A stretch of 64,000 nucleotides of DNA from an uncultured Eggerthellaceae bacterium (lineage in GTDB: Bacteria; Actinomycetota; Coriobacteriia; Coriobacteriales; Eggerthellaceae): positions 1 through 64,000 of the forward strand of contig CAUDUM010000008.1 in the NCBI GenBank assembly GCA_958452575.1. The letters are read 5' to 3'. The notes below the pieces were generated by a model, which made no database searches, was not told the origin of the DNA, and worked only from the letters and a program-made list of their open reading frames with translations. Within the stretch, counting starts at the first letter, position 1; the number at the start of each line of letters is the position of its first letter. This document shows, one piece after another, positions 32,257-41,086 of this stretch. A program made the position numbers and the translations under genes.

Positions 32257-33705
32257 CTATTCCTGAAGTTTGCGAGCGACGATTGCGAAGCTGAGCGGGA
32301 TCTTCGGCATGCCTTCGGGCATCGTCCAGCCTTGCTCCGTCTCCACGAGGAAGGGGAGCGCCTTCCATTCGGCGTGGGGGCTTTCGCGGAACGCCTCGAT
32401 GGAAAGCCCTGCTGCGAGCAGGCTGCCGACGATCTCTTGGAAGTCGTGGCGCCAGTTGTGGTTCGCGGTGTGGGCGATCTTGCCCGCCGACCCTTCGACG
32501 TAGCTCTCGTCGCTTTCGTAGTCGATGCTGCCCGTGCCGCTCAGGTAGTCCTCGGTGATGGTGAGCGATTCGTAGCCGAGCGCGTCGAGGAGCGGGTGGT
32601 CGTCGCGCAGGAGGAGCGTGCCGCCCGGCACGAGCAGATCGGCGATCGAGTGCGCCCAGTCGCTAAGGTCGGGAAGCCACGTGATCGCGCCCGTGCCCGT
32701 CACCACGACGTCGAAGACGCGGTCGATGACATGCGAAGCGAACCGCGCGTCACCCTCCACGAAGGTCGCGTTGGCGCCGGCGCGCTGCGCGATGCTCCGC
32801 GCATGTGCAAGCGAGACGGGGGAGAAGTCGAGTCCCCATGCCTCGCGCGCGCCGAGGCGCAGCCACGAGATCGTGTCGGTGCCGATGTGGCACTGCAGGT
32901 GGAGGACGGAAAGCCCCGCGAGGCCCGCTTGCGGGAGGTGGGGCAAGAGCGCCTCGAAGTCGCGCTGCGCGACGCTGGAAACATAGCTGGGGTCGGAGAT
33001 GAGGCGTTCGACCTCGTAGAACGCCGATTCCGCATGCACGGCGGCGCGGTCGTCCCAGTTGTCGCGGTTCTCGGCGAGCTTGCGGTCGAGGGCATCGTCG
33101 GCGGCTACTACGCTGTCGGCTGCAGCGGCATGCGTGCTTGCATCGTCGCCGGTGCGGGCGAACTTCATGGCGGGAGCCGAGAACACTTTGCTGATGGTTT
33201 GGAGCCGAGCATCGAAGCGCTCATCGCATGGCTCGCCTTCCTGTTCTCCGAGGAGGCCGACGATGCCCGAAGCCATGAAGGAGGCTACCGCATGCACGTC
33301 TTCTTGCGTGAGGTCGAGGCCGAACTTGCTCGCCCATGTTTCCGCGAGGGCTCGTTTGAAACGTTCAGTGAGGCGCGTCGATCCGTTCGGCCCCGTCAAC
33401 AGGCAGATGCGCTCCACGGCGCCTCTTTGATTTTCATCGAGACGGAATTGCGTGCCGCTTTCCGAGAGGAACTTTTCGGCGAGATCGGCGATGCCGGTTG
33501 GGATGGCGGCGTCGACCGCCTGCTCGGCAAGGTCTTCGATCGAGTCGAAATAGTAGTAGAAGGTTGCGCGGTTGCATCCCGCCTGGCGCGCGACCGAGGC
33601 GGCGGTCACTTCGCGATACAGCATTCGCGAGAGTTGATCCCAAAACGCCTCGATCATGCGCGCTTCGGCACCTTTCTCTTCCGGATCCTTGCGGGGGCGT
33701 GCCAT
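32257..33705 (-). CDS. TetR-type regulator fused to a SAM-dependent methyltransferase
   Basis: This 482-residue protein is a continuous fusion. Residues ~17-60 form a TetR helix-turn-helix (EVTAASVARQAGCNRATFYYYFDSIEDL), and residues ~65-180 a helical TetR-like ligand/dimer domain. Residues ~210-482 form a class I methyltransferase: NRDNWDDRAAVH lead-in, motif I VLHLQCHIGTDTISWLRLGA (~267-286), motif II WGLDFSPVSL and a closing LPFLVETEQGWTMP block. The ATG 33705 has AAAGGATG upstream. The methyltransferase half alone is a common actinobacterial type whose substrate is unknown. The fusion suggests one polypeptide that both senses a compound and methylates it. No frameshift signs are seen. Confidence 0.85.
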   Translation of the reverse strand: MARPRKDPEEKGAEARMIEAFWDQLSRMLYREVTAASVARQAGCNRATFYYYFDSIEDLAEQAVDAAIPTGIADLAEKFLSESGTQFRLDENQRGAVERICLLTGPNGSTRLTERFKRALAETWASKFGLDLTQEDVHAVASFMASGIVGLLGEQEGEPCDERFDARLQTISKVFSAPAMKFARTGDDASTHAAAADSVVAADDALDRKLAENRDNWDDRAAVHAESAFYEVERLISDPSYVSSVAQRDFEALLPHLPQAGLAGLSVLHLQCHIGTDTISWLRLGAREAWGLDFSPVSLAHARSIAQRAGANATFVEGDARFASHVIDRVFDVVVTGTGAITWLPDLSDWAHSIADLLVPGGTLLLRDDHPLLDALGYESLTITEDYLSGTGSIDYESDESYVEGSAGKIAHTANHNWRHDFQEIVGSLLAAGLSIEAFRESPHAEWKALPFLVETEQGWTMPEGMPKIPLSFAIVARKLQE

Positions 33706-33842
33706 GGCGGCATCCTTTCTTCTCGCATTGAGCCGTCGGAGGTGGCTCGAACTGGAGCCCGCGGCTCTCGGAAACCCAACGTTTCCGCGTGATTCGCTGG
33801 TTTTATTCCCATTCTGACCTTGGGATAATCTGATTATTGCGC

Positions 33843-34028
33843 CTGAGTTCCGAAGAGGGATGGATTTGCTTCATGACCTGCTGAAATCTATTACTCCAGA
33901 CGCGTCGACGCCTTTCGTCCGAGCGGGGCTTTTCCGAAAAGCACGATAAAGGTGACGGCCCGCTTATCGGAGCGGACTGCTCGAGCGTCATTTTGGCTGA
34001 AACTCGAAAGGTTGCATTCCGGCAGCTT
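33843..34028. repeat. Interspersed intergenic repeat, copy A
   Basis: About 185 bp clearly related to 46400-46586. Shared blocks include GGATTTGC, ACCTGC, GGGCTTTTCCGAAA (exact, 14 bp), GCGTCATT and GAAACTC. Both copies are intergenic. On the minus strand both contain a short frame with SEKP-SD in common, but neither has a ribosome site. It may be a decayed mobile element or a structured RNA. Confidence 0.65.
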
Positions 34029-34069
34029 GAAAGCGTTTTTCCCATCATTTCAATGTGAACTCGCTTGAT

Positions 34070-34103
34070 GATGAGCCAAGGGCTAAGGCTTCCTCGGCTC
34101 ATC
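34070..34103 (-). terminator. Stem-loop after the LysR gene
   Basis: GATGAGCC (34070-34077) pairs with GGCTCATC (34096-34103), with extra AAGG/CCTT pairing inside. It lies ~30 bp downstream of the LysR stop on the minus strand. Confidence 0.55.
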
Positions 34104-34133
34104 GAAATAGGCGCATCCTATCGCAATAATCTA

Positions 34134-35030
34134 TCAGTGCTTCGTCTCTAACACGGCAGACACCGCATCGAGGAACTCCTGCACATGGTCGGCGGGGTGC
34201 GGGGAATGGAGCAGACCGTAGGACACGCGGCAGCCCCAGTCGGTGGGGACGGTCGCGAGCATGGGATGGACGTTCTTCCACAGGGGAAGCGTCGCGAGCA
34301 CGAGGTCCTCGTTGGCACAGCGGTTGAACACCTCCGCCCGGTACTGCGGGAAGTCGATGAGGGCGATCGCGGGATGGTTGCGCAGAATCTCGTCGCGCAC
34401 ATGGTCGATCTCGGCGTTCCATCCGCGGAGGATGAGCATGAGGTTGTGGCCGTGGAGATCCTCGAGCGTTATCAGGTCGCGCGCGGCTAGCTCGCTGTCC
34501 GCGGGGACGGCGCACCACAGCGGCTCGCGCGAGAGCTCGAGCCCCAGACAGCCGCGCTCCTTGAGGAACGCGTCGTCGAAGACGCCTGCAACCACGTCCA
34601 TGTCCTTGCCCAGGTTCGCCAAGCCCCGCGCCGCCGAAGGCGTGTTCTCGAACGTGACCACCTGCAGGCTCATGCCCGGGCAGCGCTCCTTCACCTTCGG
34701 CCACAGCTCCGTGAGCGGCGTGCTGGGCGTCATGAGGGAGACGCCCACGCGAACGACGCGCTTCTCGCCGCGCTCGGCGAGACGGGCACGCGCGATGGAC
34801 TCCTGGGAGTACTGCACGATGTGCCGCGCGTCGGCGAGCAGCGACTCCCCGGCCCGGGTGAGCGAGAGCCCCTGGTGCGAGCGGTGGAACAGCGTGAGGC
34901 CGAGCCGCGCCTCCAGCAGGTTCATCTGCTTGATGACGGCGGTGGGCGTGATGAACAGGGCTTGAGCCGCCTTCGAAAAGCTGCTGCATTCGGCGACCTT
35001 GATGAACGTATCGAGCTGGGGGTTGTACAT
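34134..35030 (-). CDS. LysR-family transcriptional regulator
   Basis: This 298-residue regulator has the N-terminal LysR winged helix (FIKVAECSSFSKAAQALFITPTAVIKQMNLLEARLGLTLFHR) and an effector domain with two lobes. The start is ATG 35030 (MYNPQLDT) with AAGGAGA 5 nt upstream; a longer frame to 35090 is ignored. It is close in type to the LysR at 30737. Its upstream region has GGTTATAAC at 35095-35103, resembling the GGGTTATAG arm at 41883 in front of the reductase operons, so it may regulate the redox island. Effector unknown. Confidence 0.86.
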   Translation of the reverse strand: MYNPQLDTFIKVAECSSFSKAAQALFITPTAVIKQMNLLEARLGLTLFHRSHQGLSLTRAGESLLADARHIVQYSQESIARARLAERGEKRVVRVGVSLMTPSTPLTELWPKVKERCPGMSLQVVTFENTPSAARGLANLGKDMDVVAGVFDDAFLKERGCLGLELSREPLWCAVPADSELAARDLITLEDLHGHNLMLILRGWNAEIDHVRDEILRNHPAIALIDFPQYRAEVFNRCANEDLVLATLPLWKNVHPMLATVPTDWGCRVSYGLLHSPHPADHVQEFLDAVSAVLETKH

Positions 35031-35204
35031 GGGAGTCTCCTTGCCTCGCATCCGCACCGCGCGAACGTTTGCGATTCTTCCAGTGCACACCTTTAGGTTA
35101 TAACACGCCCACGAAGCGAGACTTCCCGATTTTCCGACAAAACCATACGGTAAAGGCGAGCGGGCGGGGACGCCGCCCCAGCGAGCGTTGGACGGAGGTT
35201 CATC

Positions 35205-36143
35205 ATGGGTGGGCTCATGACGCGAAGAGCGTTTCTCGTCGACGCGGCTGCCGTTGCGATGGCGGGAGCGCTGTCGGTCGCCGGCTGCGCCGGTGGATCA
35301 GGCGAGGGTCCCGGTTCTCCCGATGCGGGAGGGGACGGGCGAGCCTCGGACGAAGCGGTGTCGGCTGACGAAACCGCTGCAACGGACCCCGCCCCCGCGA
35401 GCCCTACTTCGGATGCGTTCTCTGCGGGCGCCGAGACGTATCGCGGCTTCACGCTCGACAACGTGCTGCACGATGCCGAGCTCGGCGACATCCACTTCAA
35501 TCTGCACGTGCCGGACGGCTACGATCCCGCCGACGCGCCCGTGGGGCTGTTCGTCACGCTGCCCGGCTACCAGGGACTGTACTTCCAGGGCGTGGGGACC
35601 AACCTGCGCACGGAGGATTTCGGGTTCGTCGCGCAGGATTGGGATCCGGATCTGATCGTCTGCGCTCCTCAGCTGGAGGACTGGGGTGAGACCTCGGCGC
35701 GTAAGACCGTTGCGCTGGTAGAGTGGCTGACGGGCGCCTACGCGATCGACCCCGAGCGCGTGCTGCTTGAGGGGTACTCCGGCGGCGGGGAGACGCTCTC
35801 GCTGGTGATGGGGATGCGTCCCGAGCTGTTCTGCCGCGCGCTGTTCTGCTCGTCCCAGTGGGACGGCGACCTGAGAGCAGTGGCGGCAGCGCACGTGCCG
35901 GTGTATCTGGTCGTCGGCGAAGACGACGAGTACTACGGCAGCGACCCTGCGCGCGAAGCGGCCGCGGAGCTGCAGCGGCTGTACCGCGAGGCCGGCTTGC
36001 CGCAAGAGGAAATCGACAGCCTGGTGACGCTCGACGTCAAGGACGCCGCCTACTTCGAGGCCGGCGGGGTGACCAACCAGCACGGCGGGGGAGGGGCCCT
36101 GTTCGCGCGGGACGACGCGGTCATGGGCTGGCTGTTCGCATGA
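35205..36143 (+). CDS. Tat lipoprotein alpha/beta hydrolase (esterase type)
   Basis: This ~312-residue secreted lipoprotein has a TRRAFLVDAAAVAMAG twin-arginine leader and a lipobox SVAGC near residue 27, then an acidic Ala/Asp/Ser linker to ~residue 75. The catalytic domain shows FVTLPGYQGLYFQG (oxyanion region), the nucleophile elbow LLEGYSGGGETLSLVMG with Ser, and a late Asp/His region (VVGEDDEYYG, NQHGGGG). It resembles prolyl-oligopeptidase-like or polyester-type esterases. Its stop overlaps the ATG of the truncated MFS gene (ATGA). A second hydrolase with the same leader style lies at 38122. Confidence 0.75.
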   Translation: MGGLMTRRAFLVDAAAVAMAGALSVAGCAGGSGEGPGSPDAGGDGRASDEAVSADETAATDPAPASPTSDAFSAGAETYRGFTLDNVLHDAELGDIHFNLHVPDGYDPADAPVGLFVTLPGYQGLYFQGVGTNLRTEDFGFVAQDWDPDLIVCAPQLEDWGETSARKTVALVEWLTGAYAIDPERVLLEGYSGGGETLSLVMGMRPELFCRALFCSSQWDGDLRAVAAAHVPVYLVVGEDDEYYGSDPAREAAAELQRLYREAGLPQEEIDSLVTLDVKDAAYFEAGGVTNQHGGGGALFARDDAVMGWLFA

Positions 36144-36508
36144 CGGCCATGAAGGGGAGCGACCGCATATTCACGCCGGCTTTTTTCGCCAACGCGTTCG
36201 TCAATCTGATGCTCTACGTGAACTACTACGTGCTGATGGTCGTGATGGCGGGCTACTGCCTGGCCGTGTACGGAACGGACGCCGGCACTGCCGGGTTCGC
36301 CGCCAGCGTCTTCATCGTGGGCGCGCTCGTCGCGCGCTTCGTCGGCGGCGGGACATTCGACCGCCGCGGCGACTTCGGGGGCATGACGGCGGGCTTCGCG
36401 GCGTTCGCGCTTGGGATGCTGTGCATGGGATGCGCGCACGACGGAACCGTGTTGCTCGCCGCCGCCTGCCTTCTGGGCTTCGCGTGTCAGCGCTATCGCG
36501 CGCGGTAG
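36140..36508 (+). pseudogene. N-terminal fragment of an MFS transporter
   Basis: The frame starts ATG 36140, overlapping the hydrolase stop, and encodes ~122 residues with three or four membrane helices: TPAFFANAFVNLMLYVNYYVLMVVM, then the MFS motif A-like GGGTFDRRGDFGG. It ends after LLGFACQRYRAR inside the 3' end of the convergent RibD_C-like gene. A full carrier has ~400 residues, so about two thirds are missing. A recombination that joined the two genes tail to tail explains it. Confidence 0.75.
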
Positions 36509-37212
36509 ACTAGATGCAGGCCGTCGCCTTCAGTGCGATCTGCACGCTCGAGCTTGAAGGCGTACGCTCCGCCCGCGGCGAACGGCGACTCGTCGAAGAC
36601 AGTCGCAACGTCGCGTTCCCCCGAGGCGACTGGCGCCACCACGAGGCTCAGCTCGTCGAGGCATCCCGCCGCGAGAAACGCCGCGTCGGTCACCCCGCCG
36701 CCGCACACCATCAGCCGTTCGATGCCGAAGAGCCCGCGCAGCTTGCGAAGCGCCTGGGGCACGTCGACGGCATCGCTTCCTGCCGTGACGTAGGAGACGC
36801 CCCGTGCGCGCAGCAGGGCGCGGTACGCTTTAGGCGTAGATTCGACAAGGACTTCGACGACGTGGGAGTCCGGGCGCCCCGCGCGCCGGTACGTGCCGTC
36901 CTGCCAATCGATCTCGCCTTTCGGGTCGAGGGAGACGTAGTAGGTGCTTTCGCCGTGCGGGGCGACGTAGTCGGATTCCGGTACCGACACGTTCGCGTAG
37001 TCGGACGGGTCGGGAGCCTTCGATCCCGCGAATCCCTTCGTGGTGACCGAGCCGTAGGCCACCGCATCGGCTTCGATCTCGCCCTGCAGGCGCGCGTAGG
37101 CGCCGAGTGCGGCCGAAGCCGCCGGGTCGAACATATACGGGCCCTCGATCCGTCCGTCGATCGAGCTGAACACATGGCAGACGACGTACGGCCGCTGAGC
37201 ATTTTCATTCAT
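36493..37212 (-). CDS. RibD C-terminal domain / dihydrofolate reductase-like protein
   Basis: This 239-residue protein has the RibD_C reductase fold: YVVCHVFSSIDGRIEGPY at the N-terminus, GSVTTKGFAG, and a late nucleotide-binding block RLMVCGGGVTDAAFLAAGCLDELSLVVAPV. Members reduce deaminated riboflavin intermediates or other pterin-like or small carbonyl compounds with NADPH. It is encoded alone downstream of the membrane protein gene and overlaps the MFS remnant by 16 bp at its 3' end. No rib genes are nearby, so a detoxification reductase is as likely as a riboflavin role. Confidence 0.78.
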   Translation of the reverse strand: MNENAQRPYVVCHVFSSIDGRIEGPYMFDPAASAALGAYARLQGEIEADAVAYGSVTTKGFAGSKAPDPSDYANVSVPESDYVAPHGESTYYVSLDPKGEIDWQDGTYRRAGRPDSHVVEVLVESTPKAYRALLRARGVSYVTAGSDAVDVPQALRKLRGLFGIERLMVCGGGVTDAAFLAAGCLDELSLVVAPVASGERDVATVFDESPFAAGGAYAFKLERADRTEGDGLHLVYRAR

Positions 37213-37260
37213 GGGAGGATCCCCCTATCGGCAATCTCGAGAATTCGTTCTTGCGTCCAT

Positions 37261-38007
37261 TCAGCAGGTTTTCTTGCGCTTTCCTCGCACTTTGCCTCTT
37301 GCCGCTCCTGTCGAGCGTCGCCTTCTTTCAAGATGGCAAAACATCGACATGAGAAACCCCGCGAAAGCGGCCGCCGCCGTGATCGAGGCGTAGTCGAAGA
37401 CCGCAAGCGCGAACGGCACCGTGTCGTCTGCTGCGAAGAACGGCATCGCTCCGGTAAGGTAGCCGATCACGCCCAGCCGGACGAACGCATAAGCCCCGTA
37501 GACAGACCACAGCAGCCAGGAGCACAGCGCCAAGGTGCGCAGAACGTTCCCGTCGCGGCTTCGCGCTGATCCCCTCGCGACGCTCGCGCCGATATGGAAT
37601 CCGAACGCGAGGAGCGCGGCGTGGGACGTCGCGAGATGCGCTTCCTGCGCCCAGGACGAAGTCGAGGCGGGAAGGACGCCCGACAGCGCGACGCCGCTTG
37701 CGACAAGAACCGCCATACAGGAGAGCGCTGCGAAAACGCCCGCTGCCCGCAGGACGCGGACTGCCGTCCAGCGGCCCCGCACCAGCGAGCGGAACCATGC
37801 GCGGTGCTGCAGGACGTGGACGAAGGCCGCGACGCCGAGCGCGGCGCCGAGGGCCTCGTGAGCCCCGAGCGGAAGGTAGATGTAGCCCATCTGCAGCAGG
37901 AACAGCGCCGCGAGGGTGATGTCGAGCGCGGGGCGCGCCAGGCGCGCTGATCGCATGCGCTCGCCGCGCCCCGCAGGCATCTCGCGCGAAGGGCTAGCGC
38001 TGCTCAT
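37261..38007 (-). CDS. DUF4405-like cytochrome b-type membrane protein
   Basis: This 248-residue membrane protein has about six helices. Conserved-looking His residues lie in helices (VLQHRAWFRSLVRGRW and TSHAALLAFGFHIG), the pattern of DUF4405 or cytochrome b561-like proteins that ligate heme. The C-terminal ~25 residues are Arg/Lys-rich. Its ATG at 38007 overlaps the 3' end of the small upstream frame, so it belongs to the reductase operon that runs leftward from 41734. It may pass electrons between membrane quinols and the reductases or hydrolases encoded nearby. Confidence 0.65.
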   Translation of the reverse strand: MSSASPSREMPAGRGERMRSARLARPALDITLAALFLLQMGYIYLPLGAHEALGAALGVAAFVHVLQHRAWFRSLVRGRWTAVRVLRAAGVFAALSCMAVLVASGVALSGVLPASTSSWAQEAHLATSHAALLAFGFHIGASVARGSARSRDGNVLRTLALCSWLLWSVYGAYAFVRLGVIGYLTGAMPFFAADDTVPFALAVFDYASITAAAAFAGFLMSMFCHLERRRRSTGAARGKVRGKRKKTC

Positions 38008-38125
38008 CGTCGTTGTAGACGACCGCTTTGATGAGCGGGCGCACGAACGCGCCCGTCGCGCACGGCTCGTCGGAAAGCTCCAGGCGGTTCTTCCCCGCCA
38101 GCACCGCTCCGGTCATAGCCTTCAT
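37994..38125 (-). pseudogene. 43-codon frame resembling the start of a zinc ADH
   Basis: ATG 38125 overlaps the hydrolase stop (ATGA) with GGAAAGGAG upstream. MKAMTGAVLAGKNRLELSDEP looks like the N-terminus of a zinc alcohol dehydrogenase, but the frame then switches to an unrelated tail (RPLIKAVVYNDDEQR) and stops. Probably the scar of a deleted dehydrogenase gene within the operon, perhaps still translated. Confidence 0.5.
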
Positions 38126-39204
38126 GATGATCTCCTTTCCAGGGCCTCTACGTTTCGATGCGCCAGCCAGAAGACCCGCGCGTCGTCGATCCAACCTTCG
38201 GCAACCGTGCCGATCCCCAGGCCGAAGCCGTGATGGAGCCCCTCGTACACGTGGAACTCGGTGGGGACGCCCTGCTGCGACAGCGCCTCGAGCCGCGCGC
38301 GCATGGTCCGCCAGTTCGCGATGCCGTCGCGGTCGCCCACGCAGGCGTAGGTGGGAGGGTCGGCTCCGGTGATCTCGCGATGCCCGGTGTACTGCATGAT
38401 CACCGCGGCGGGCTGGGGCGCGTCGCCGCCGAACGCGGTAGGGCCGAGCCCGCCCACATACGCCGCCATGCGCGCCCCGGCCGATCCACCCCACAGCGAA
38501 TACCCTTGCGGGTCGACGCCCAGTCCGTCGGCGTGCGCCACGACGAACTCCACCGCGCGTGCCAGGTCCTGGCAGGCGAGCTGAGCGTCGGGGCGGTACT
38601 GCAGCGCGAACCCGTTCACGCCCGACCGGGCAAGATGGAGCGCGTGGGGGAACGAGTCGTGCATCGACGCAACGTAGGCGAATCCGCCGCCTGCGCTCAC
38701 GATGGCGAAGGGGGCTGGCGAGCCATGCCCTGCTCCTTCCGCCGGGAAGAAGAACAGCCCCGTGTCGTTCAACGACGGGTCCGCGCTCCGTTCGTCTTCC
38801 GTGTAGATGTCGAAGAATACCTGCCCGCCCCCCGCGCGCCGCCCGAGCAGGTAGTTCACCACGTCCACCGTCGTCTCCGTATGGATGCAGGAGTACCAGG
38901 GCAGGCATTCGGGAAGGTCGGCGAGCGTCATGTCCGCGGTGGGAGGGCGAAGCGAGATGGGGAAGAGCAGCCGCCCGAACCCTTCGAACAGCGGGTGGTC
39001 GATCACGTCGAAGATGGGCGTCTTGCCGTCGACCTGCGGCGCGGGCTGCGATCCTCCGGACGGGGGCGCCGCCTGGGCTCCCTCTTCATCCGGGGAAACC
39101 GGGGACGAATCTTGCTCGGACGGCTCGCCGGCGCCCGAGCAGCCCGCGAGCGCGGTTGCCCCGAGCATGCCGAGAGCTGCCAGAAACGATCGTCGCGACA
39201 TCAT
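38122..39204 (-). CDS. Tat lipoprotein alpha/beta hydrolase (acetyl-esterase-like)
   Basis: This 360-residue lipoprotein starts SRRSFLAALGMLG with a lipobox LAGCS (Cys near 22) and a ~30-residue Ser/Pro/Glu linker. The catalytic domain of the BD-FAE or carbohydrate-esterase-like type shows FAIVSAGGGFAYVAS (oxyanion), YSLWGGSAGARMAAYVGG with the Ser elbow, and VYEGLHHGFGLG with the His. It is the second secreted hydrolase of the island. The gene lies 15 bp downstream of an aldo/keto reductase gene in the same operon, suggesting uptake and processing of an ester substrate. Confidence 0.8.
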   Translation of the reverse strand: MMSRRSFLAALGMLGATALAGCSGAGEPSEQDSSPVSPDEEGAQAAPPSGGSQPAPQVDGKTPIFDVIDHPLFEGFGRLLFPISLRPPTADMTLADLPECLPWYSCIHTETTVDVVNYLLGRRAGGGQVFFDIYTEDERSADPSLNDTGLFFFPAEGAGHGSPAPFAIVSAGGGFAYVASMHDSFPHALHLARSGVNGFALQYRPDAQLACQDLARAVEFVVAHADGLGVDPQGYSLWGGSAGARMAAYVGGLGPTAFGGDAPQPAAVIMQYTGHREITGADPPTYACVGDRDGIANWRTMRARLEALSQQGVPTEFHVYEGLHHGFGLGIGTVAEGWIDDARVFWLAHRNVEALERRSS

Positions 39205-39219
39205 CGGTTACGCCTTGCG

Positions 39220-40212
39220 TTACTTCGCGATTGCGTGGCCGCCGAACACGAGCAGGTCGAGCGAATCGAGCAGCGTATCGATGCGCGCCACTTCTTCGGT
39301 TGAAAGCGCCACGTCCTGCACTTCGAGATTCTCGCGCAAGCGCTCGGGTTTGCGGCTGCCGGGGATGGGGATGATCCGCGGGCTCTTGCAGAGCATCCAC
39401 GCGAGGGACACCTGGGCGGACGTCGCCTTATGGTCGGCGGCGATCTTTGCAATCAGTTCGGCAAGCGGCTGGGCACGCCGCTCTCCCTCGTCGGTGTACT
39501 GGGGCATGCCCGCGCGGTAGTCCTGGGCTCCTTCGAAGGCGGTGCCCGGGCCGTACGCACCGGTCAGAAACCCGTTCGCGAGCGGGCTGAACGCGACGAG
39601 CGCCACGTCCAGCTCCTCGAGGACGGGGAACAGCGACTCATGCCAGCGCGCCATCATCGAGTAGCGGTTCTGCACCGCCGCCACCGGACAGACGGCGTCG
39701 GCTCGGCGCAGGTAGTCCTCCGTCGCCTCCGAGATGCCCCAGGCGCGGACCTTCCCCTCCTTGATCAGGTCCGCCATGACGCCCGCAACCACCTCCGGCT
39801 CGACTTCGGGGTCGATGCGATGCTGATAGTACAGATCCACGTGGTCGGTTCGAAGGCGTCGCAGGCTCCCCTCGAGCGCGGCCCGGATGGTCTCGGGGCG
39901 CGAGTCCACCGACAGCGTGGTGTCGGGGTTGTGCTGCACGCCGAACTTCGTGGCGATGGCCACCTCGTCGCGCACCGGCTCCAGCGCCGCGCCCACGACG
40001 TCCTCGTTGCGTGCGATCGTGCCGTCGGGCCGCGTTCCCACATAGCACTCCGCCGTGTCGAAGAACGTGTACCCCATCTCGTACGCCGCGCGGATCACGC
40101 GGATCGCCTCGTCGTCGGGCAGCGGATCGCCGCTTGCGTGGGTGAGCCCCATGCATCCCATGCCGATAGCGGAAACCTCGATGCCGCTTTTGCCCAAAAC
40201 CCTCGTGCTCAT
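39220..40212 (-). CDS. Aldo/keto reductase
   Basis: This 330-residue NADPH-dependent barrel enzyme begins STRVLGKSGIEVSAIGMGCMGLTH. The catalytic tetrad is visible: Asp and Tyr in FFDTAECYVG, Lys in ATKFG and His in YYQHRID. IPIPGSRKPERLREN binds the NADPH phosphate. It is of the AKR13/YakC-like type acting on small carbonyls. The gene is 16 bp downstream of the short-chain dehydrogenase gene and 15 bp upstream of the hydrolase gene. Length is normal. Confidence 0.88.
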   Translation of the reverse strand: MSTRVLGKSGIEVSAIGMGCMGLTHASGDPLPDDEAIRVIRAAYEMGYTFFDTAECYVGTRPDGTIARNEDVVGAALEPVRDEVAIATKFGVQHNPDTTLSVDSRPETIRAALEGSLRRLRTDHVDLYYQHRIDPEVEPEVVAGVMADLIKEGKVRAWGISEATEDYLRRADAVCPVAAVQNRYSMMARWHESLFPVLEELDVALVAFSPLANGFLTGAYGPGTAFEGAQDYRAGMPQYTDEGERRAQPLAELIAKIAADHKATSAQVSLAWMLCKSPRIIPIPGSRKPERLRENLEVQDVALSTEEVARIDTLLDSLDLLVFGGHAIAK

Positions 40213-40228
40213 GTACCGCTCCCTTTCG

Positions 40229-41062
40229 TTATGCCTGCTTGCTATCGGATTTCACGCTTACGTGCCTCCATGCTTCGAGTTCGGCGAGGCGCCTTTCGAG
40301 CGCTTTGCGCGCCGCTTCGACGCTGTCGCTTCCCAGCAGCAGCCGTCGCGGCATCTCGTCGCCGAGAACCGTCTCGACCACCGCGCGCCCTCCGGCGTCG
40401 GGGTCTCCCAAGCGCGGCGCGTGCGGGTCGACGAACTCAGCGCGGTAGCGCTTCGCCAGATCGTCGTACGCGTCGATCGCATGCGCGGTGCGCCCGAGTC
40501 CCGTTCCGTAGAACGCGGTCGCGAACGCGCCGGGCTCCACGATGAGGGTGCGGATGCCGAAACCGGCGACCTCCTGCGCAAGCGCCTCGGTCAAAAGCTC
40601 GAGCGCCGCCTTTGAGGCGCCGTAGTAGCCGCTGCCCAAGGCGCCGCGCACGGCGCCGATGGACGAGACGTTCACGATGACCCCGCGCCGGCGCTCGCGC
40701 ATGCCGGGCAGAGCCAGCTGGATGAGGCGCGCGGGGGCGAAGAAATTCGTCTCGAACAGCTCCTCGACCGCTTCCGGCTCGCTTTCCTCCACGGCGGCGC
40801 GGTAGCCGTGCCCCGCGTTGTTCACGAGCACGTCGATTCCACTGAAATCGCGTTCCGCCGTCTCGACCGCCTGTTTCATGGACTCGGCGTCGTTGAGATC
40901 GAGGCGGCAGGCCGTAGCGCGGTCGGGATAGCGTTCGGCGAGGTCGCGCAGCGTTCCGGGGCGCCGCGCCGTCAATACCACGTTTTCCCCGGCTTCGAGC
41001 GCGGCGCGGGCGATCCCCCGTCCCAACCCCGTCGAGCAACCGGTCACCAGCCATGTTGCCAT
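40229..41062 (-). CDS. Short-chain dehydrogenase/reductase
   Basis: This 277-residue classical SDR has the cofactor motif TGCSTGLG near residues 8-15, NNAG near 82-85, the catalytic Ser in NVSSIG and YYGASK with Tyr and Lys. A C-terminal extension (EAARKALERRLAELEAWR) is longer than in minimal SDRs. ATG 41062 has GGAGCG upstream. It sits second in the operon after the FMN-dependent oxidoreductase. Substrate unknown. Because the window also has a bile salt hydrolase, hydroxysteroid activity is conceivable, but nothing specific supports it. Confidence 0.86.
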   Translation of the reverse strand: MATWLVTGCSTGLGRGIARAALEAGENVVLTARRPGTLRDLAERYPDRATACRLDLNDAESMKQAVETAERDFSGIDVLVNNAGHGYRAAVEESEPEAVEELFETNFFAPARLIQLALPGMRERRRGVIVNVSSIGAVRGALGSGYYGASKAALELLTEALAQEVAGFGIRTLIVEPGAFATAFYGTGLGRTAHAIDAYDDLAKRYRAEFVDPHAPRLGDPDAGGRAVVETVLGDEMPRRLLLGSDSVEAARKALERRLAELEAWRHVSVKSDSKQA

Positions 41063-41086
41063 GGTTTCGCTCCTTCTCACGTTCTC

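Noticed and set aside
33803..34102. 99-codon minus-strand frame as a real gene
   Set aside because: No ribosome site; it overlaps a repeat whose other copy has a differently bounded frame. Kept as a repeat instead.
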